The notes: generated by a model from the letters alone, not told the origin. DNA of 64,000 nucleotides from CAVSJO01 sp963728445 (GCA_963728445.1 CAVSJO010000004.1:124001-188000); one strand, 5' to 3'; counted from the stretch's first letter, positions 36,691 through 45,558 are shown. Made by a program: numbers and translations.

Positions 36691-36710
36691 TCGCCTCCGG
36701 GCGACGTCGC

Positions 36711-38245
36711 CTACGCCGTCTCCTCCGGGAAGTTCTGCACGTACTCCTTCAGCCGCGCCAGGAAGCGGGCGGCGTCCGCGCCGTCCACGATCCGGTGGTC
36801 GTAGCCCAGGCTGAACAGGGAGCGCTTGCGCACGACGATGGCGTCGGTGCCGTCGACCTCCATGACGACCGGGCGCTTCTCGATCGCGCCGGTGCCCAGG
36901 ATGGCGGACGTGCCCTCCGGGATGACCGGCATGCCGACCATCGTGCCCAGGACGCCGGGGTTCGTGATCGAGAAGGTCGCGCCCATGACTTCCTCGGGCT
37001 TGAGCTTGCGCTCGCGGGCCCGCGCGGCCAGGTCGTTGATGCGCTTCGCGACGCCGACCAGCGTGAGCTCGTCGGCGTTGCGCACCACCGGCACGATGAG
37101 GCCCGGGTTCAGGTCCACCGCCATGCCGATGTTGATGTCGCCGCGGTACAGCAGATTGTCCCCGGAAACGGTGGCGTTCACCATCGGGAACTCCTGCAGG
37201 ACGCGGGCGCACGCGAAGGCGACGAACGCGGTGTAGCTGACCTTTGCGCCGTTCTCCTCCCAGCGCTTCTTGTTCGCCTTGCGGATGCGGTCGACGCGCT
37301 CGAAGTCGATCTCGATGAAGCTGTGGACGTGGGGCGCGATGCGCTTGGCCCGGACCATGTGATCGGCCGTGAGCTTGCGGATGCGGCTCATGGGCTCGAT
37401 CCGGTCGTGCTCCCGCGCCGGGAACTCCGGGTGGTGCACGCTGCCGTAGAAGATCTCCCAGAAGCGATCCTCTGAGAGGGCTTCGCCGGCTTCGCCGGCT
37501 TCGCCAGGCTGAGGCTTAGGCTGAGGCTTAGGCTGAGGCTGTACTGCGGGCTCGGGTGCGGCCTTTGCGGCCGCGGCGGGGCTCGCCTCGGGCTCGGCGC
37601 CGCGCTGGTCGATGAAGGACAGGATGTCCTGCTTCGTCACGCGGCCGGCGTGGCCGGTGCCCTCGACCTGGCCGATGTCGACGTCGTGCTCGGAGGCGAT
37701 GCGCCGGACCAGCGGCGTGGAGCGACGACGCAGCCGCTCCTCGGCCGTCTCGCGCCCGTTGCCGCCCGAAGCCGCAGCGGCGCCCGCGCCGCCCGCGCCG
37801 CCCGGCCCCTCGCCGGCACCCGCCGCGATGCCCGACGGTGCCGCAGCCCCGGAGGATGCCGCAGCCCCCGCACGCGCGGCGGCCGGCCTGCCTCAGCCTC
37901 AGCCTCAGCCTCAGCCTCAGCCTCAGCCTCAGCCTCAGCCTCAGCCTCAGCCTCAGCCTCAGCCTCAGCCTCAGCCTCAGCCTTGCCGCCGCCAGCGGCG
38001 GCGGCATCCGTCTCGATGTAGGCGACGATCGTGCCGACCTCCACCGTCTCGCCTTCGGAGACGACGACCTCCGTCAGGGTCCCGGCGGCGGGGGCGGGGA
38101 TCTCCGCGTCGACCTTGTCGGTGGAGATCTCGAGGATCGGCTCGTCGCGCTCGACGGTGTCGCCGACCTGCTTCAGCCACTTGGAAACGGTGCCCTCCGC
38201 GATGGACTCGCCCATCTGCGGCATGGGGACTTCGATCTTCGCCAT
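36711..38245 (-). CDS. 2-oxoacid dehydrogenase E2 acyltransferase, frame broken at a repeat array
   Basis: E2 is the core of the pyruvate or branched-chain 2-oxoacid dehydrogenase complex. From ATG 38245 a lipoyl domain is clear (EISTDKVDAEIPAP, Lys44), followed by an Ala-Glu linker made by 15 CTGAGG units. Past the array the frame runs into Arg-rich nonsense. The true continuation lies in another frame: PAAARAGAAASSG, a subunit-binding domain (STPLVRRIASEHDVDIGQVE) and the catalytic domain ending with YDHRIVDGADA. In that frame the array reads as TGA stops up to 37893-37895. One missing base (or two extra) at the array edge would restore about 511 residues. A second linker holds QP/KP and GEA repeats. 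A sequence error near the repeat is likely; a true split is not excluded. Confidence 0.85.
37481..37537. repeat. Short repeats in the second E2 linker
   Basis: Three 9-bp units (CTTCGCCGG/CTTCGCCAG) are followed by alternating GCTGAG and GCTTAG hexamers (37508-37537). In the E2 frame they encode GEA repeats and QPQPKPQPKPQP. The hexamers match the array at 32371 and are inverted relative to the array at 37891. Confidence 0.8.
37891..37980. repeat. Hexanucleotide array (CCTCAG)15 inside the E2 gene
   Basis: Fifteen perfect 6-bp units, read on the coding strand as GCT GAG and so as an Ala-Glu repeat linking the lipoyl and subunit-binding domains. Six-base slippage would change linker length without changing frame. 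The frame break in the E2 gene is at the 3' (coding) border of this array. Confidence 0.95.
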
Positions 38246-38280
38246 CTCAGACTCCGACGTGTGTCAGGGAGCGGTGCAAT

Positions 38281-39342
38281 TCAGTAGCGCGCCAGGTAGC
38301 GGCACGCGGTCACGATGTCGTCCGGCTGGGGGAGGTAGTAATCCTCCAGCGGGGGCGAGTACGGCACGGGCGTGTCGATGGCCGTAACGCGGAGTGGCGG
38401 CGCGTCGAGCCACTCGAAGGCCTTCTCGTTGATGCGCATGGCGATCTCGCCGGCGATGCCGCCCGTGCGGGTGTCCTCGTGGACGACGAGGACGCGGTTC
38501 GTCTTCTTCACGGACTCGACGACGGCGTCCTCGTCCATGGGGAGCAGCGTGCGGAGGTCGACGATCTCGACGGAGATGCCGTCCTCCTCGGCCAGCCGCT
38601 CGGCGGCCTTCCCGCTCTCGTGGACCATGGCGCCGTACGTGACGATGGTGACGTCCGAGCCCTCCCGGTGGACGCGCGCCTCACCGAGCGGGACGACGTA
38701 GTCTTCCTTCGGCAGCGTCTCGCGCAGCGCCGGCATCCGGTACAGCCGCTTGTGCTCGAAGAAGAGCACCGGGTCGTCGTCCCGGATGGCGGCCTTCAGC
38801 AGGCCCTTCGCGTCCCGGGCGGTGGACGGATAGACGATCTTCAGGCCGGGCGTGTGGAAGAACGCCATCTCCGGATTCTGCGAGTGGAACGGCCCGCCAC
38901 GCACGCCGCCGCCGACGGGGCCGCGGACGACCATCGGGAGCGGTCCCGCGCCCCGCCAGCGGGAGGTGGCGATGTAATTGGTCAGCGGCTCGTAGGCGCA
39001 GGAGACGAAGTCCATGAACTGCATCTCCACCACCGGGCGGAGCCCCATGTGGGCGGACCCTGCGGCGGCGCCGGTGAAGCCGGCCTCGCTGATCGGCGTG
39101 TCGATCACGCGGTCCCCGCCGAAGCGGCCGAGGAAACCGTCCGTGACCTTGAACGCGCCGCCGTACACGCCGATGTCCTCACCCATGAGGTAGACGCGGT
39201 CGTCCCGCTCCATCTCTTCCCAGAGGGCCTCGCGGATCGCCTCCAGCAGGGTGACGGGCTTCCCTTCCTCGGTCTGCCGGACGTGCTCCGGCTTCTCCGT
39301 CGCCTGCTGCTTCGTCTGCTGTTCCTGTGTGGCGCTCGCCAT
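38281..39342 (-). CDS. 2-oxoacid dehydrogenase E1 component, beta subunit
   Basis: The beta subunit completes the thiamine-diphosphate site of the E1 heterotetramer. The 353-residue product has TLLEAIREALWEEMERDDRV, MGEDIGVYGGAFKVTDGF, DTPISEAGFTGAAAGSAHMG and RTLLPMDEDAVVESVKKTNR, all typical of PdhB/BkdA2-like proteins. I use the ATG at 39342 (MASATQEQQ), five bases after the E1 alpha stop. The substrate (pyruvate or branched-chain 2-oxoacid) cannot be decided from sequence alone. Confidence 0.93.
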   Translation of the reverse strand: MASATQEQQTKQQATEKPEHVRQTEEGKPVTLLEAIREALWEEMERDDRVYLMGEDIGVYGGAFKVTDGFLGRFGGDRVIDTPISEAGFTGAAAGSAHMGLRPVVEMQFMDFVSCAYEPLTNYIATSRWRGAGPLPMVVRGPVGGGVRGGPFHSQNPEMAFFHTPGLKIVYPSTARDAKGLLKAAIRDDDPVLFFEHKRLYRMPALRETLPKEDYVVPLGEARVHREGSDVTIVTYGAMVHESGKAAERLAEEDGISVEIVDLRTLLPMDEDAVVESVKKTNRVLVVHEDTRTGGIAGEIAMRINEKAFEWLDAPPLRVTAIDTPVPYSPPLEDYYLPQPDDIVTACRYLARY

Positions 39343-39347
39343 CTGCC

Positions 39348-40421
39348 TCAGGCCTCGTGCGGATCGGGGGAGCCAAGCCGCGTCCAGGGGGCGCGGGTCG
39401 GCCGGTCTGCGTAGACGTCGTGCAGCGCCGTCTCCGGCTCGGGCATGGCCGAGGCCTCGGCGGCGTCGCGGGCCGCGTCGACGACCTCGCGCACGCTGGC
39501 GTCGATGGCGTCGAGGCCCGCGTCGTCGGACCAGCCTTCTTCCAATATGCGACGGCGGTAGCGGTCGACGGGGTCCTTCGCCTCCCATTCCTCGATTTCG
39601 CCCGGAGGCACGTAGGCCTGGCCGTCGTGTTCGGCGTGCCCCTTCCGGCGGTACGTCAGCACCTCCAGGAGGGAGGGCCCTGCCCCGGATCGGGCACGCT
39701 CGACCGCCCGCTTCGTCATGGCATGAACCGCCAGAACGTCGTTGCCGTCGCAGCGCTCCGCCGCCACGCCGTAGCCGGGCCCTTTGTCGATGAAGCGCTT
39801 CGCGGCCGTCTGCTTCGACGTGGGCGTCGAGTACGCGTAATGGTTGTTCTCCACGATGACGACCAGCGGCGCGCGCCGGACCGCCGCCAGGTTCAGACCC
39901 TCGTGGAAGGCGCCGGTGGAGGTCATGCCGTCCCCCGAGTACACCAGCGCGACCCGGTCCTCGCCCTTCCGCTGGAACGACATCGCGACACCGCACATCA
40001 CCTCGATCATGACGCCGAGGTGGGAGATGAGGCCGATGAAACCGCGGTCGTAATCCCAGAAGTGGACGTTCTGCTCGCGCCCCTGCGTCGGCGAGTCGCC
40101 CTTCGCCATGTACTGCCGCATGACGTCCGCCGCGTCCGCGCCCATGAGCAGCAGCGCGCCGAGATTGCGGATGCCGGGGGAGATCACGTCACCCGTGCCG
40201 TCGCTGCGGCGACGGAGGGCGTAGGCGGAGCCCACGGCTCCGGCCTCCTGGCCGAGGGAGCGGTAGAGGCCGCCGATCACCTTGTTCTGCCGGTACAGGT
40301 TCGTGAGCGTCTGCTCGACCTGGCGGGTGAGCTGCAGCCAGCGGTACAGCTCGACGAGCTGTTCCCTCTCCAGCTCCGTTCCCGCGGGATCCTGCGTGGC
40401 CGTTGAAGCCGCTTCTGCCAT
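39348..40421 (-). CDS. 2-oxoacid dehydrogenase E1 component, alpha subunit
   Basis: A 357-residue thiamine-diphosphate-dependent decarboxylase subunit. The cofactor motif is SGDGMTSTGAFHEGLNLAAV with the closing Asn in VIVENNHYAYSTP. The phosphorylation-loop equivalent TYRRKGHAEHDGQAY is present. With E1 beta, E2 and LipB it forms an operon for a pyruvate or branched-chain complex. An E3 dihydrolipoamide dehydrogenase gene is absent here and is presumably elsewhere. Confidence 0.93.
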   Translation of the reverse strand: MAEAASTATQDPAGTELEREQLVELYRWLQLTRQVEQTLTNLYRQNKVIGGLYRSLGQEAGAVGSAYALRRRSDGTGDVISPGIRNLGALLLMGADAADVMRQYMAKGDSPTQGREQNVHFWDYDRGFIGLISHLGVMIEVMCGVAMSFQRKGEDRVALVYSGDGMTSTGAFHEGLNLAAVRRAPLVVIVENNHYAYSTPTSKQTAAKRFIDKGPGYGVAAERCDGNDVLAVHAMTKRAVERARSGAGPSLLEVLTYRRKGHAEHDGQAYVPPGEIEEWEAKDPVDRYRRRILEEGWSDDAGLDAIDASVREVVDAARDAAEASAMPEPETALHDVYADRPTRAPWTRLGSPDPHEA

Positions 40422-40528
40422 TCCCCCTCTGGGTCGAATGCGCTCCGTCGCCGCCTGTGCGGCCGGGTTCGTCGTCCACCTCCGCGCGCACGCACGGTCC
40501 GGGCCGGCACGGGCGCGAGAACCTCGTC

Positions 40529-40557
40529 ATTGTGCGGTTTTCCACCCCGCGTCGCAA
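40529..40557 (-). promoter_or_regulatory. Possible promoter of the E1-E2-lipB operon
   Basis: Minus-strand TTGCGA (40552-40557), a 17-bp spacer and CACAAT (40529-40534) lie about 110 bp before E1 alpha, downstream of the secG terminator. The boxes are moderate matches only. Confidence 0.35.
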
Positions 40558-40583
40558 CCCCCGGTCGTGGGGCGTATCCCCAC

Positions 40584-40621
40584 ATGAAAACGGGCGCCCC
40601 GCCGCTGCGGGACGCCCGTTT
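40584..40621 (-). terminator. Intrinsic terminator of secG
   Basis: A 9-bp stem AAACGGGCG/CGCCCGTTT (40588-40596 and 40613-40621) with an internally paired G/C loop is followed on the minus strand by TTTTC. It lies 23 bp past the secG stop and separates the tpiA/secG block from the E1 operon. Confidence 0.8.
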
Positions 40622-40643
40622 CCGATGCCTGCGGTCCGGTCGC

Positions 40644-41090
40644 CTAGGGCTGCGATCCACCAGGGTTCGTGGACGGGTTCGTGCCCGTCCCGGCCGGCGG
40701 CTGGGTAGCCCCACCGGCCGGCGCCTGTGCGCCTTCCGGCTGTGCCCCCTGCGGCTGCGCGCCCTGGTCGGGCGTCACGCCAGGCAGCACCGGCTGCGGC
40801 GCCTGCTGCTGCTCCTGCTGGAACTCGTTGCGCAGGATGGACGACGGCTGCTGCGAGCGGCTGGACAGCACGGACAGGGTCAGCGCGAGAATCAGGAAGA
40901 GCGCGCCGGTTCCCCAGCTCATGCGGGTCAGCAGCGTCGCCGCCTGGCGGCCGCCGATCAGCGAGTCCGTCCCCATCGGCGCACCCCCGCCCACCGCCGC
41001 GAGCCCGCCGCCCTTGCCGGACTGCAGGAGCACCACGCCGACGAGCAGGAACCCGTCGAGGATCATCAATGTCAGCAGAAACCCGAACAC
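40644..41090 (-). CDS. secG: Preprotein translocase subunit SecG with long hydrophilic tail
   Basis: A 148-residue protein with two hydrophobic helices flanking the conserved SGKGGGLAAVGGGAPMGTDS loop and the TRMSWGTGALFLILAL helix typical of SecG. SecG assists SecYE in protein export. The C-terminal 65 residues are Pro, Gln, Gly and Ala-rich (QPQGAQPEGAQAPAGG), an extension not needed by the family and probably disordered. It lies 66 bp after tpiA, as in many phyla. Confidence 0.92.
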   Translation of the reverse strand: MFGFLLTLMILDGFLLVGVVLLQSGKGGGLAAVGGGAPMGTDSLIGGRQAATLLTRMSWGTGALFLILALTLSVLSSRSQQPSSILRNEFQQEQQQAPQPVLPGVTPDQGAQPQGAQPEGAQAPAGGATQPPAGTGTNPSTNPGGSQP

Positions 41091-41156
41091 CGTTCGACTC
41101 CCGGGTGAGATCGTCGAGTCATCAGCCGGTAAAGATCGGGCTTCGCGGCGGGCGTG

Positions 41157-41939
41157 TCAACGCCGTGCGGCGGCGGCGATGGCGGCGAAGGAGGCCGGAT
41201 CGAGGCTGGCGCCTCCGACGAGGACGCCGTCGACGCCATCGGCGGCGAGAAGATCGACGGCATTGTCGGGCTTGACCGAGCCGCCATAGAGGATCGGAAT
41301 CTGCCCCGCCCGATCGTCGGACAGCCGTTCGCGCAGGCGGTCGCGGAGGAGCCGGTGAGCGGCGGAGGCGTCGTCGGGCGTTGCGGTCTCGCCGGTGCCG
41401 ATGGCCCAGACGGGCTCGTAGGCGAGGGCGAGGTCGGCGTCGCTGCGGCCGGCGGCGGCGTCGAGGATTGCAGCGAGCTGGCGGAGCAGCACCTCCTCGA
41501 GGCGTCCGCCGCGGCGCTCCTCGAGCGTTTCGCCCACGCAGGCGACGACGGCGAGGCCCGAATCGAGGGCGGCGGCGGTCTTCCGGCGTACGTCGTCGTC
41601 CGTCTCGCCGAAGACGTGACGGCGCTCGGAATGGCCGGTCAGGGCGACTGCGGCACCGGCGTCCCGGGCCATGGGCGCCGAGATCTCCCCGGTGAAGGCG
41701 CCGGCGGCCTCCCAGTGCACGTTCTGCACGCCCAGCAGCAGGTCGTCCCGACCGCCGACGGTCTCGACGGCGGCGAGGAACGAGATGGCCGGCGGAAAGA
41801 AGAGGATCGTGCCAGCGTCGTCCCGGGCATGGCGCTCGGCGAAGTCCCGCAGGAACGCGCGCGTCTCCGTCGGCCCCTTGTGCATCTTCCAGTTGCCGGC
41901 GATGACGGGTGCACGGAGCCGGCGGCCGCGGGCGCTCAT
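41157..41939 (-). CDS. tpiA: Triosephosphate isomerase
   Basis: Interconverts dihydroxyacetone phosphate and glyceraldehyde 3-phosphate. The 260-residue TIM-barrel protein has NWKMHK (Lys18), GHSERR (His103), YEPVWAIGTG (catalytic Glu175) and the phosphate loop LYGGSVKPDN. Its start overlaps the pgk stop by four bases, forming a gap-pgk-tpiA glycolytic block on the minus strand. Confidence 0.97.
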   Translation of the reverse strand: MSARGRRLRAPVIAGNWKMHKGPTETRAFLRDFAERHARDDAGTILFFPPAISFLAAVETVGGRDDLLLGVQNVHWEAAGAFTGEISAPMARDAGAAVALTGHSERRHVFGETDDDVRRKTAAALDSGLAVVACVGETLEERRGGRLEEVLLRQLAAILDAAAGRSDADLALAYEPVWAIGTGETATPDDASAAHRLLRDRLRERLSDDRAGQIPILYGGSVKPDNAVDLLAADGVDGVLVGGASLDPASFAAIAAAARR

Positions 41940-43150
41940 CGGTCCTCCCCGGAGTCGAGGGTGGCGACGCCCGGCAAGCTACGCCCCTCGAGGAACTCGA
42001 GGGAGGCGCCCCCGCCGGTGGAAACGTGCGTCATGCGATCGGCCACGCCCGCCTCCTCGGCGGCCGCTGCCGTGTCCCCTCCGCCGAGGATGGTCGTGGC
42101 GCCGCGGTCGGTGGCGTTCGCCACTGCGCGGGCGAGCGCGAAGGTGCCCTCGGCGAAAGGCGCCAGTTCGAACATGCCGATGGGCCCGTTCCACAGGATC
42201 GTGCCGGCGTCGGCGATCTCTTCGCGGAAAAGGGCGACGGAGGCCGGCCCGATGTCGAGGATGGAAGCGTCCGCGGGGACGGCATCCCTCGCGGTCGTCC
42301 GGGGTTTCGCGTCCGCGCGGGCCTCCGCGGCGACCACGCAATCGACGGGGAGGACGAGCTTGTCTCCTGCGCGCTCCAGGAGATCGCGGGCCATGTCCAC
42401 ACGGTCGGCCTCAACGAGCGACGTGCCGGTCTCCAGGCCCATGGCCCGGAAGAAGGTGTTCGCCATGGCCCCGCCGATGAGGAGGCGGTCGACCCGTGGG
42501 AGCAGATTCTCGATAACGTCGATCTTCCCCGAGATCTTGGCACCGCCGAGGATGGCGACGAAGGGCCGGGCCGGGTCCTCCAGGGCGCCGCCGAGAAAGC
42601 GCAGCTCCTTCTCCATGAGGAGCCCGGCGACGGCGCGTCGGCCGCGGTCGCGCATGATCTGTGGTACGCCGGCCGTCGAGGCGTGCGCCCGGTGCGCGGC
42701 GCCGAAGGCGTCGTCCACATAGAGGTCGGCCAGGTCGGCCAGGGCTCCGGCGAGCTGCGGATCGTTGTCCTCCTCGCCGGGCAGGAAGCGGAGGTTCTCG
42801 AGAAGGATGACGTCACCATCCCCGAGGTTCGCGGCTGCGGAGCGGGCCTTCTCCCCGGCGACGTCCGGCACGAAGGTCACCGGCGCACCGAGCAGCTCCT
42901 GCAGCCGCTCCGCCACGGGCCGGAGCGACAGCTCCTCGGAGGGCTTCCCCTTCGGCCGCCCCAGGTGAGAGCAGAGGATGAGGCGCGCCCCGCGCTCGCG
43001 CAGATAACGCAGCGTGGGAAGCGTGGCCCGGATCCGCGTATCGTCTCCGACGGCGCCGTTCTCGAGGGGCACGTTGTAGTCCACCCGCACGAGCACACGG
43101 CTTCCACGCAGCTCGTCGTCCGCAATGTCCTCGATCGTCAGCTTCCGCAT
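41936..43150 (-). CDS. pgk: Phosphoglycerate kinase
   Basis: Produces ATP from 1,3-bisphosphoglycerate. The 404-residue product has VLVRVDYNVPL, CSHLGRPKGKPS, NGPIGMFELAPFAEGT and GGGDTAAAAEEAG, covering substrate and nucleotide sites. I use the ATG at 43150 (MRKLTIEDI), preceded by GGGGAGAG; a longer frame would begin inside the terminator hairpin of the preceding gene. It overlaps tpiA by four bases. Confidence 0.97.
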   Translation of the reverse strand: MRKLTIEDIADDELRGSRVLVRVDYNVPLENGAVGDDTRIRATLPTLRYLRERGARLILCSHLGRPKGKPSEELSLRPVAERLQELLGAPVTFVPDVAGEKARSAAANLGDGDVILLENLRFLPGEEDNDPQLAGALADLADLYVDDAFGAAHRAHASTAGVPQIMRDRGRRAVAGLLMEKELRFLGGALEDPARPFVAILGGAKISGKIDVIENLLPRVDRLLIGGAMANTFFRAMGLETGTSLVEADRVDMARDLLERAGDKLVLPVDCVVAAEARADAKPRTTARDAVPADASILDIGPASVALFREEIADAGTILWNGPIGMFELAPFAEGTFALARAVANATDRGATTILGGGDTAAAAEEAGVADRMTHVSTGGGASLEFLEGRSLPGVATLDSGEDR

Positions 43151-43166
43151 CTCTCCCCTTCGCGCA

Positions 43167-43207
43167 TGAAAAAGGCGGCCCCGGCGCTGGTGCACCGGGG
43201 CCGCCTT
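43167..43207 (-). terminator. Strong intrinsic terminator after the zinc-ribbon gene
   Basis: A 13-bp perfect stem AAGGCGGCCCCGG/CCGGGGCCGCCTT with a 10-nt loop (43172-43207), followed on the minus strand by TTTTTC. It ends 20 bp after the zinc-ribbon stop and insulates it from pgk, whose start lies only about 20 bp further. Confidence 0.85.
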
Positions 43208-43226
43208 CCCCGTTCCGAACACGTTC

Positions 43227-43427
43227 CTACTGAACCGTGGGCTCGCTGGCCACCTGCACCGAGAAGCGCACGGAGTCGGCCCCGCGGGCGGCGACCTCGA
43301 GTGGCGTCTCGCAGTAGCTGCACGCGATCACCGTCGACTCGTCGCTGACCGGCAGCTCGATCGAATCGCTGTGGCCGCACACGGGACATCGGTACGTCCC
43401 GACGATGCTGTTCGCGGAGTCGGCCAT
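43227..43427 (-). CDS. Small zinc-ribbon protein
   Basis: A 66-residue protein with two CxxC pairs, CPVCGHS and CSYCETP, spaced 22 residues apart, so it probably binds one zinc as a ribbon. The rest is short beta-forming sequence (DSVRFSVQVA). A good GGAGGT precedes the ATG at 43427. No family or function is recognised. It lies between gap and pgk but has its own terminator, and possibly its own promoter. Confidence 0.75.
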   Translation of the reverse strand: MADSANSIVGTYRCPVCGHSDSIELPVSDESTVIACSYCETPLEVAARGADSVRFSVQVASEPTVQ

Positions 43428-43547
43428 GATACACCTCCCGCCTGGGCTGTCCGTGCGGGCTCGGGGCGCCAGATCCATGCCATGCGAACGCCCGTCGGGA
43501 GCGTCGGGATCTCGCGTCATCTCGCCTCGCGCGGCCGCTTCCGTACG

Positions 43548-43574
43548 GTAATAGCGACGGCTCGAAACCGTCAA
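43548..43574 (-). promoter_or_regulatory. Possible promoter of the zinc-ribbon gene
   Basis: Minus-strand TTGACG (43569-43574) and TATTAC (43548-43553), separated by only 15 bp, lie in the 181-bp gap after gap. The hexamers are good but the spacing is short. Confidence 0.35.
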
Positions 43575-43608
43575 TCGGGAAACCGCCCGCGTCCGCGGTG
43601 ATGGGTCC

Positions 43609-44616
43609 TCATCCGGCATCGGCGACGAAGCCGGCCAGGTCGACGCACCGCAGGGAGTACCCCCACTCGTTGTCGTACCAGGAGACGACCTTCACCATCG
43701 TGTCGTCGATGACGAACGTGGACTTGAGATCGACGATGGAACTGGCGGGATGGCCGACGAAGTCGACGCTCACGAGCTCCTCCTCGGTCACCGCCAGGAT
43801 TCCCTTCAGGTCGCCGGATGCCGCCGCCCGGAACGCGTCGTTCACCGCTTCGACGTCGGTGTCCGACTCCACCTCGGCGGTCAGGTCCACGATGGACACG
43901 TCCGGCGTCGGGACGCGCATGGAGAGTCCATCGATCTTTCCCTTCACCCCCGGGATCACGAGCCCCGTCGCCTTCGCGGCCCCCGTGCTCGTCGGGATGA
44001 TCGACATGGCCGCGGCCCGGGCGCGGCGCAGGTCCTTGTGGGGAAGGTCCAGGAGCTGCTGGTCGTTCGTGTACGAGTGGACCGTGTTCATCACGCCGCG
44101 TCTGAAGCCGAAGTTGTCCCTCAGAACCTTCACCACCGGCGCAAGTGCGTTCGTCGTGCAGCTGGCGTTGCTGATGATTCGGTGCGCGTCGGGGTCGAAC
44201 GCGTCCTCGTTCACGCCCAGGACGATGGTGATGTCCTCGCCCTTCGCCGGCGCCGTGATGATCACCCGACCAGCGCCCGCGTCGATGTGCTTCTGGGCGC
44301 TCGCCCGGTCCCGGAAGATGCCCGTCGCCTCGAAGACGATGTCGACCTCCATCTCCTTCCACGGCAGCGCGCCAGGGTCCTTCACGCTGGTGACGCGGAT
44401 CTCGTCCCCGTCCACGACCAGTCCGTTCTCCGAGACCTCCACCGTGCCCGGATAGCGTCCGTGCACCGAGTCGTAGCGGAGCAGGTGCGCCAGGGTCTCC
44501 TTGTCCGTCAGGTCGTTCACGGCGACGAAGTCCAGATCAGCGCCGTGCTTCTTCGCCGCACGCAGTATGTTCCGGCCGATCCGGCCGAATCCGTTGATTG
44601 CCACTCGGGTCGGCAT
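43609..44616 (-). CDS. gap: Glyceraldehyde-3-phosphate dehydrogenase, type I
   Basis: Oxidises glyceraldehyde 3-phosphate with NAD(P) and phosphate. The 335-residue product starts with VAINGFGRIGRNILRA, has the catalytic segment ISNASCTTNALAP (Cys153), and SWYDNEWGYSLRCVDL near the end. Length and motifs are those of bacterial type I enzymes. It follows comF by 12 bp. Confidence 0.97.
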   Translation of the reverse strand: MPTRVAINGFGRIGRNILRAAKKHGADLDFVAVNDLTDKETLAHLLRYDSVHGRYPGTVEVSENGLVVDGDEIRVTSVKDPGALPWKEMEVDIVFEATGIFRDRASAQKHIDAGAGRVIITAPAKGEDITIVLGVNEDAFDPDAHRIISNASCTTNALAPVVKVLRDNFGFRRGVMNTVHSYTNDQQLLDLPHKDLRRARAAAMSIIPTSTGAAKATGLVIPGVKGKIDGLSMRVPTPDVSIVDLTAEVESDTDVEAVNDAFRAAASGDLKGILAVTEEELVSVDFVGHPASSIVDLKSTFVIDDTMVKVVSWYDNEWGYSLRCVDLAGFVADAG

Positions 44617-44628
44617 ATCGCTCCTGTG

Positions 44629-45426
44629 TCAGATTCCCAGAATCCGCCGCGCGTCCAGCGCGCGGGCGAATGTGAGGACGCTCGTGCAGCGGGCCCCGGC
44701 GGCTTCCAGCGCGGCGGCACACTCCAGGGCCGTCGCTCCCGTGGTCATGACGTCGTCCACGAGAAGCACGTGGGCACCGGCGAGGGCCTGGCTCTCAATC
44801 GGATCCACCTCGAACGCCCCCGCCACGTTAGCCCGGCGGGCAACCGGCTGCAAGACGGTCTGGCTCCCCCTGCCGGCCGTTCTTCGGAGCATCATGCGTA
44901 CCTGCCGACCGGTCCGGGCCGCGAATGCCCGGGCCAGAAGCTCCGCCTGGTTGTAGCCCCTCTGCCGGAGACGCACCGCCGGACTCGCCACGGGAACGAC
45001 CGTGGCGACTTCCGCGTCGACGTCCGTCGGAAGGAGCACGGCCGCCATCCGCTCGGCGAGCTCCTCCGCCAGGCGCCTCCATCCACGGTACTTGAGCTGG
45101 TGCACCAGACGGTCCGCCGGAGGGTGCAGCAGCACCGCCGATCGGGCGCAGCGCAGGTAGCCGGGCCACTCGGAGCACTCGGGGCAGCCCTCCGCCGCTC
45201 GGGCCGGCGCCGGCAGCGGTGCTCCGCACCGCTCGCACAGCGGAGGCGGCAGAGCCCGGAGACGGGCCAGGCAGGACCCGCACACGAGCCGACGCCCCGA
45301 CCCGCGGGGGGCAGGGCCGTCGCAGCCGAGACACGCGGGCGCGAAGATCAGGTCGAGGAGACCCGCGCCAAGGGCTCCGGCCCGTCCTCGGATGCCCCCG
45401 CCTGGTTCGGGCTCGTCTACGTGCAT
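44629..45426 (-). CDS. comF: ComF-family phosphoribosyltransferase-like protein
   Basis: A 265-residue protein with an N-terminal zinc-finger region containing CLGC, CGSC, CERC and CPEC pairs, and a C-terminal phosphoribosyltransferase fold with PRPP motif HVLLVDDVMTTGAT and RRGYNQAELLARAF. In naturally competent bacteria ComF proteins help handle incoming single-stranded DNA. Outside them the role is uncertain. Competence of this organism cannot be inferred from this gene alone. Confidence 0.92.
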   Translation of the reverse strand: MHVDEPEPGGGIRGRAGALGAGLLDLIFAPACLGCDGPAPRGSGRRLVCGSCLARLRALPPPLCERCGAPLPAPARAAEGCPECSEWPGYLRCARSAVLLHPPADRLVHQLKYRGWRRLAEELAERMAAVLLPTDVDAEVATVVPVASPAVRLRQRGYNQAELLARAFAARTGRQVRMMLRRTAGRGSQTVLQPVARRANVAGAFEVDPIESQALAGAHVLLVDDVMTTGATALECAAALEAAGARCTSVLTFARALDARRILGI

Positions 45427-45437
45427 CCGCGAAGAAT

Positions 45438-45496
45438 CGCCCCGCCGTCGGGGCGAGGGAATGGCGAGACGGGTCGCGGACCTCCGTCCGCGACCC
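45438..45496 (-). terminator. Two adjacent hairpins after the Rho_N-like gene
   Basis: Stem 45471-45496 (10 bp, GGGTCGCGGA/TCCGCGACCC) and stem 45438-45455 (7 bp, CGCCCCG/CGGGGCG) lie in the 132-bp gap before comF. Neither has a strong U-run; together they may end or pause transcription on the minus strand. Confidence 0.5.
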
Positions 45497-45558
45497 CTCG
45501 CTGCCGGGCGGCGGACGACGCCTCGTCCATCCGCCCCGGCTCTGCTTCGGCTCCGGCC

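Noticed and set aside
37891..37980. Phase variation of E2 by slippage of the hexamer array
   Set aside because: Gain or loss of 6-bp units keeps the frame, so it cannot switch the gene on or off. Only an irregular indel explains the break.
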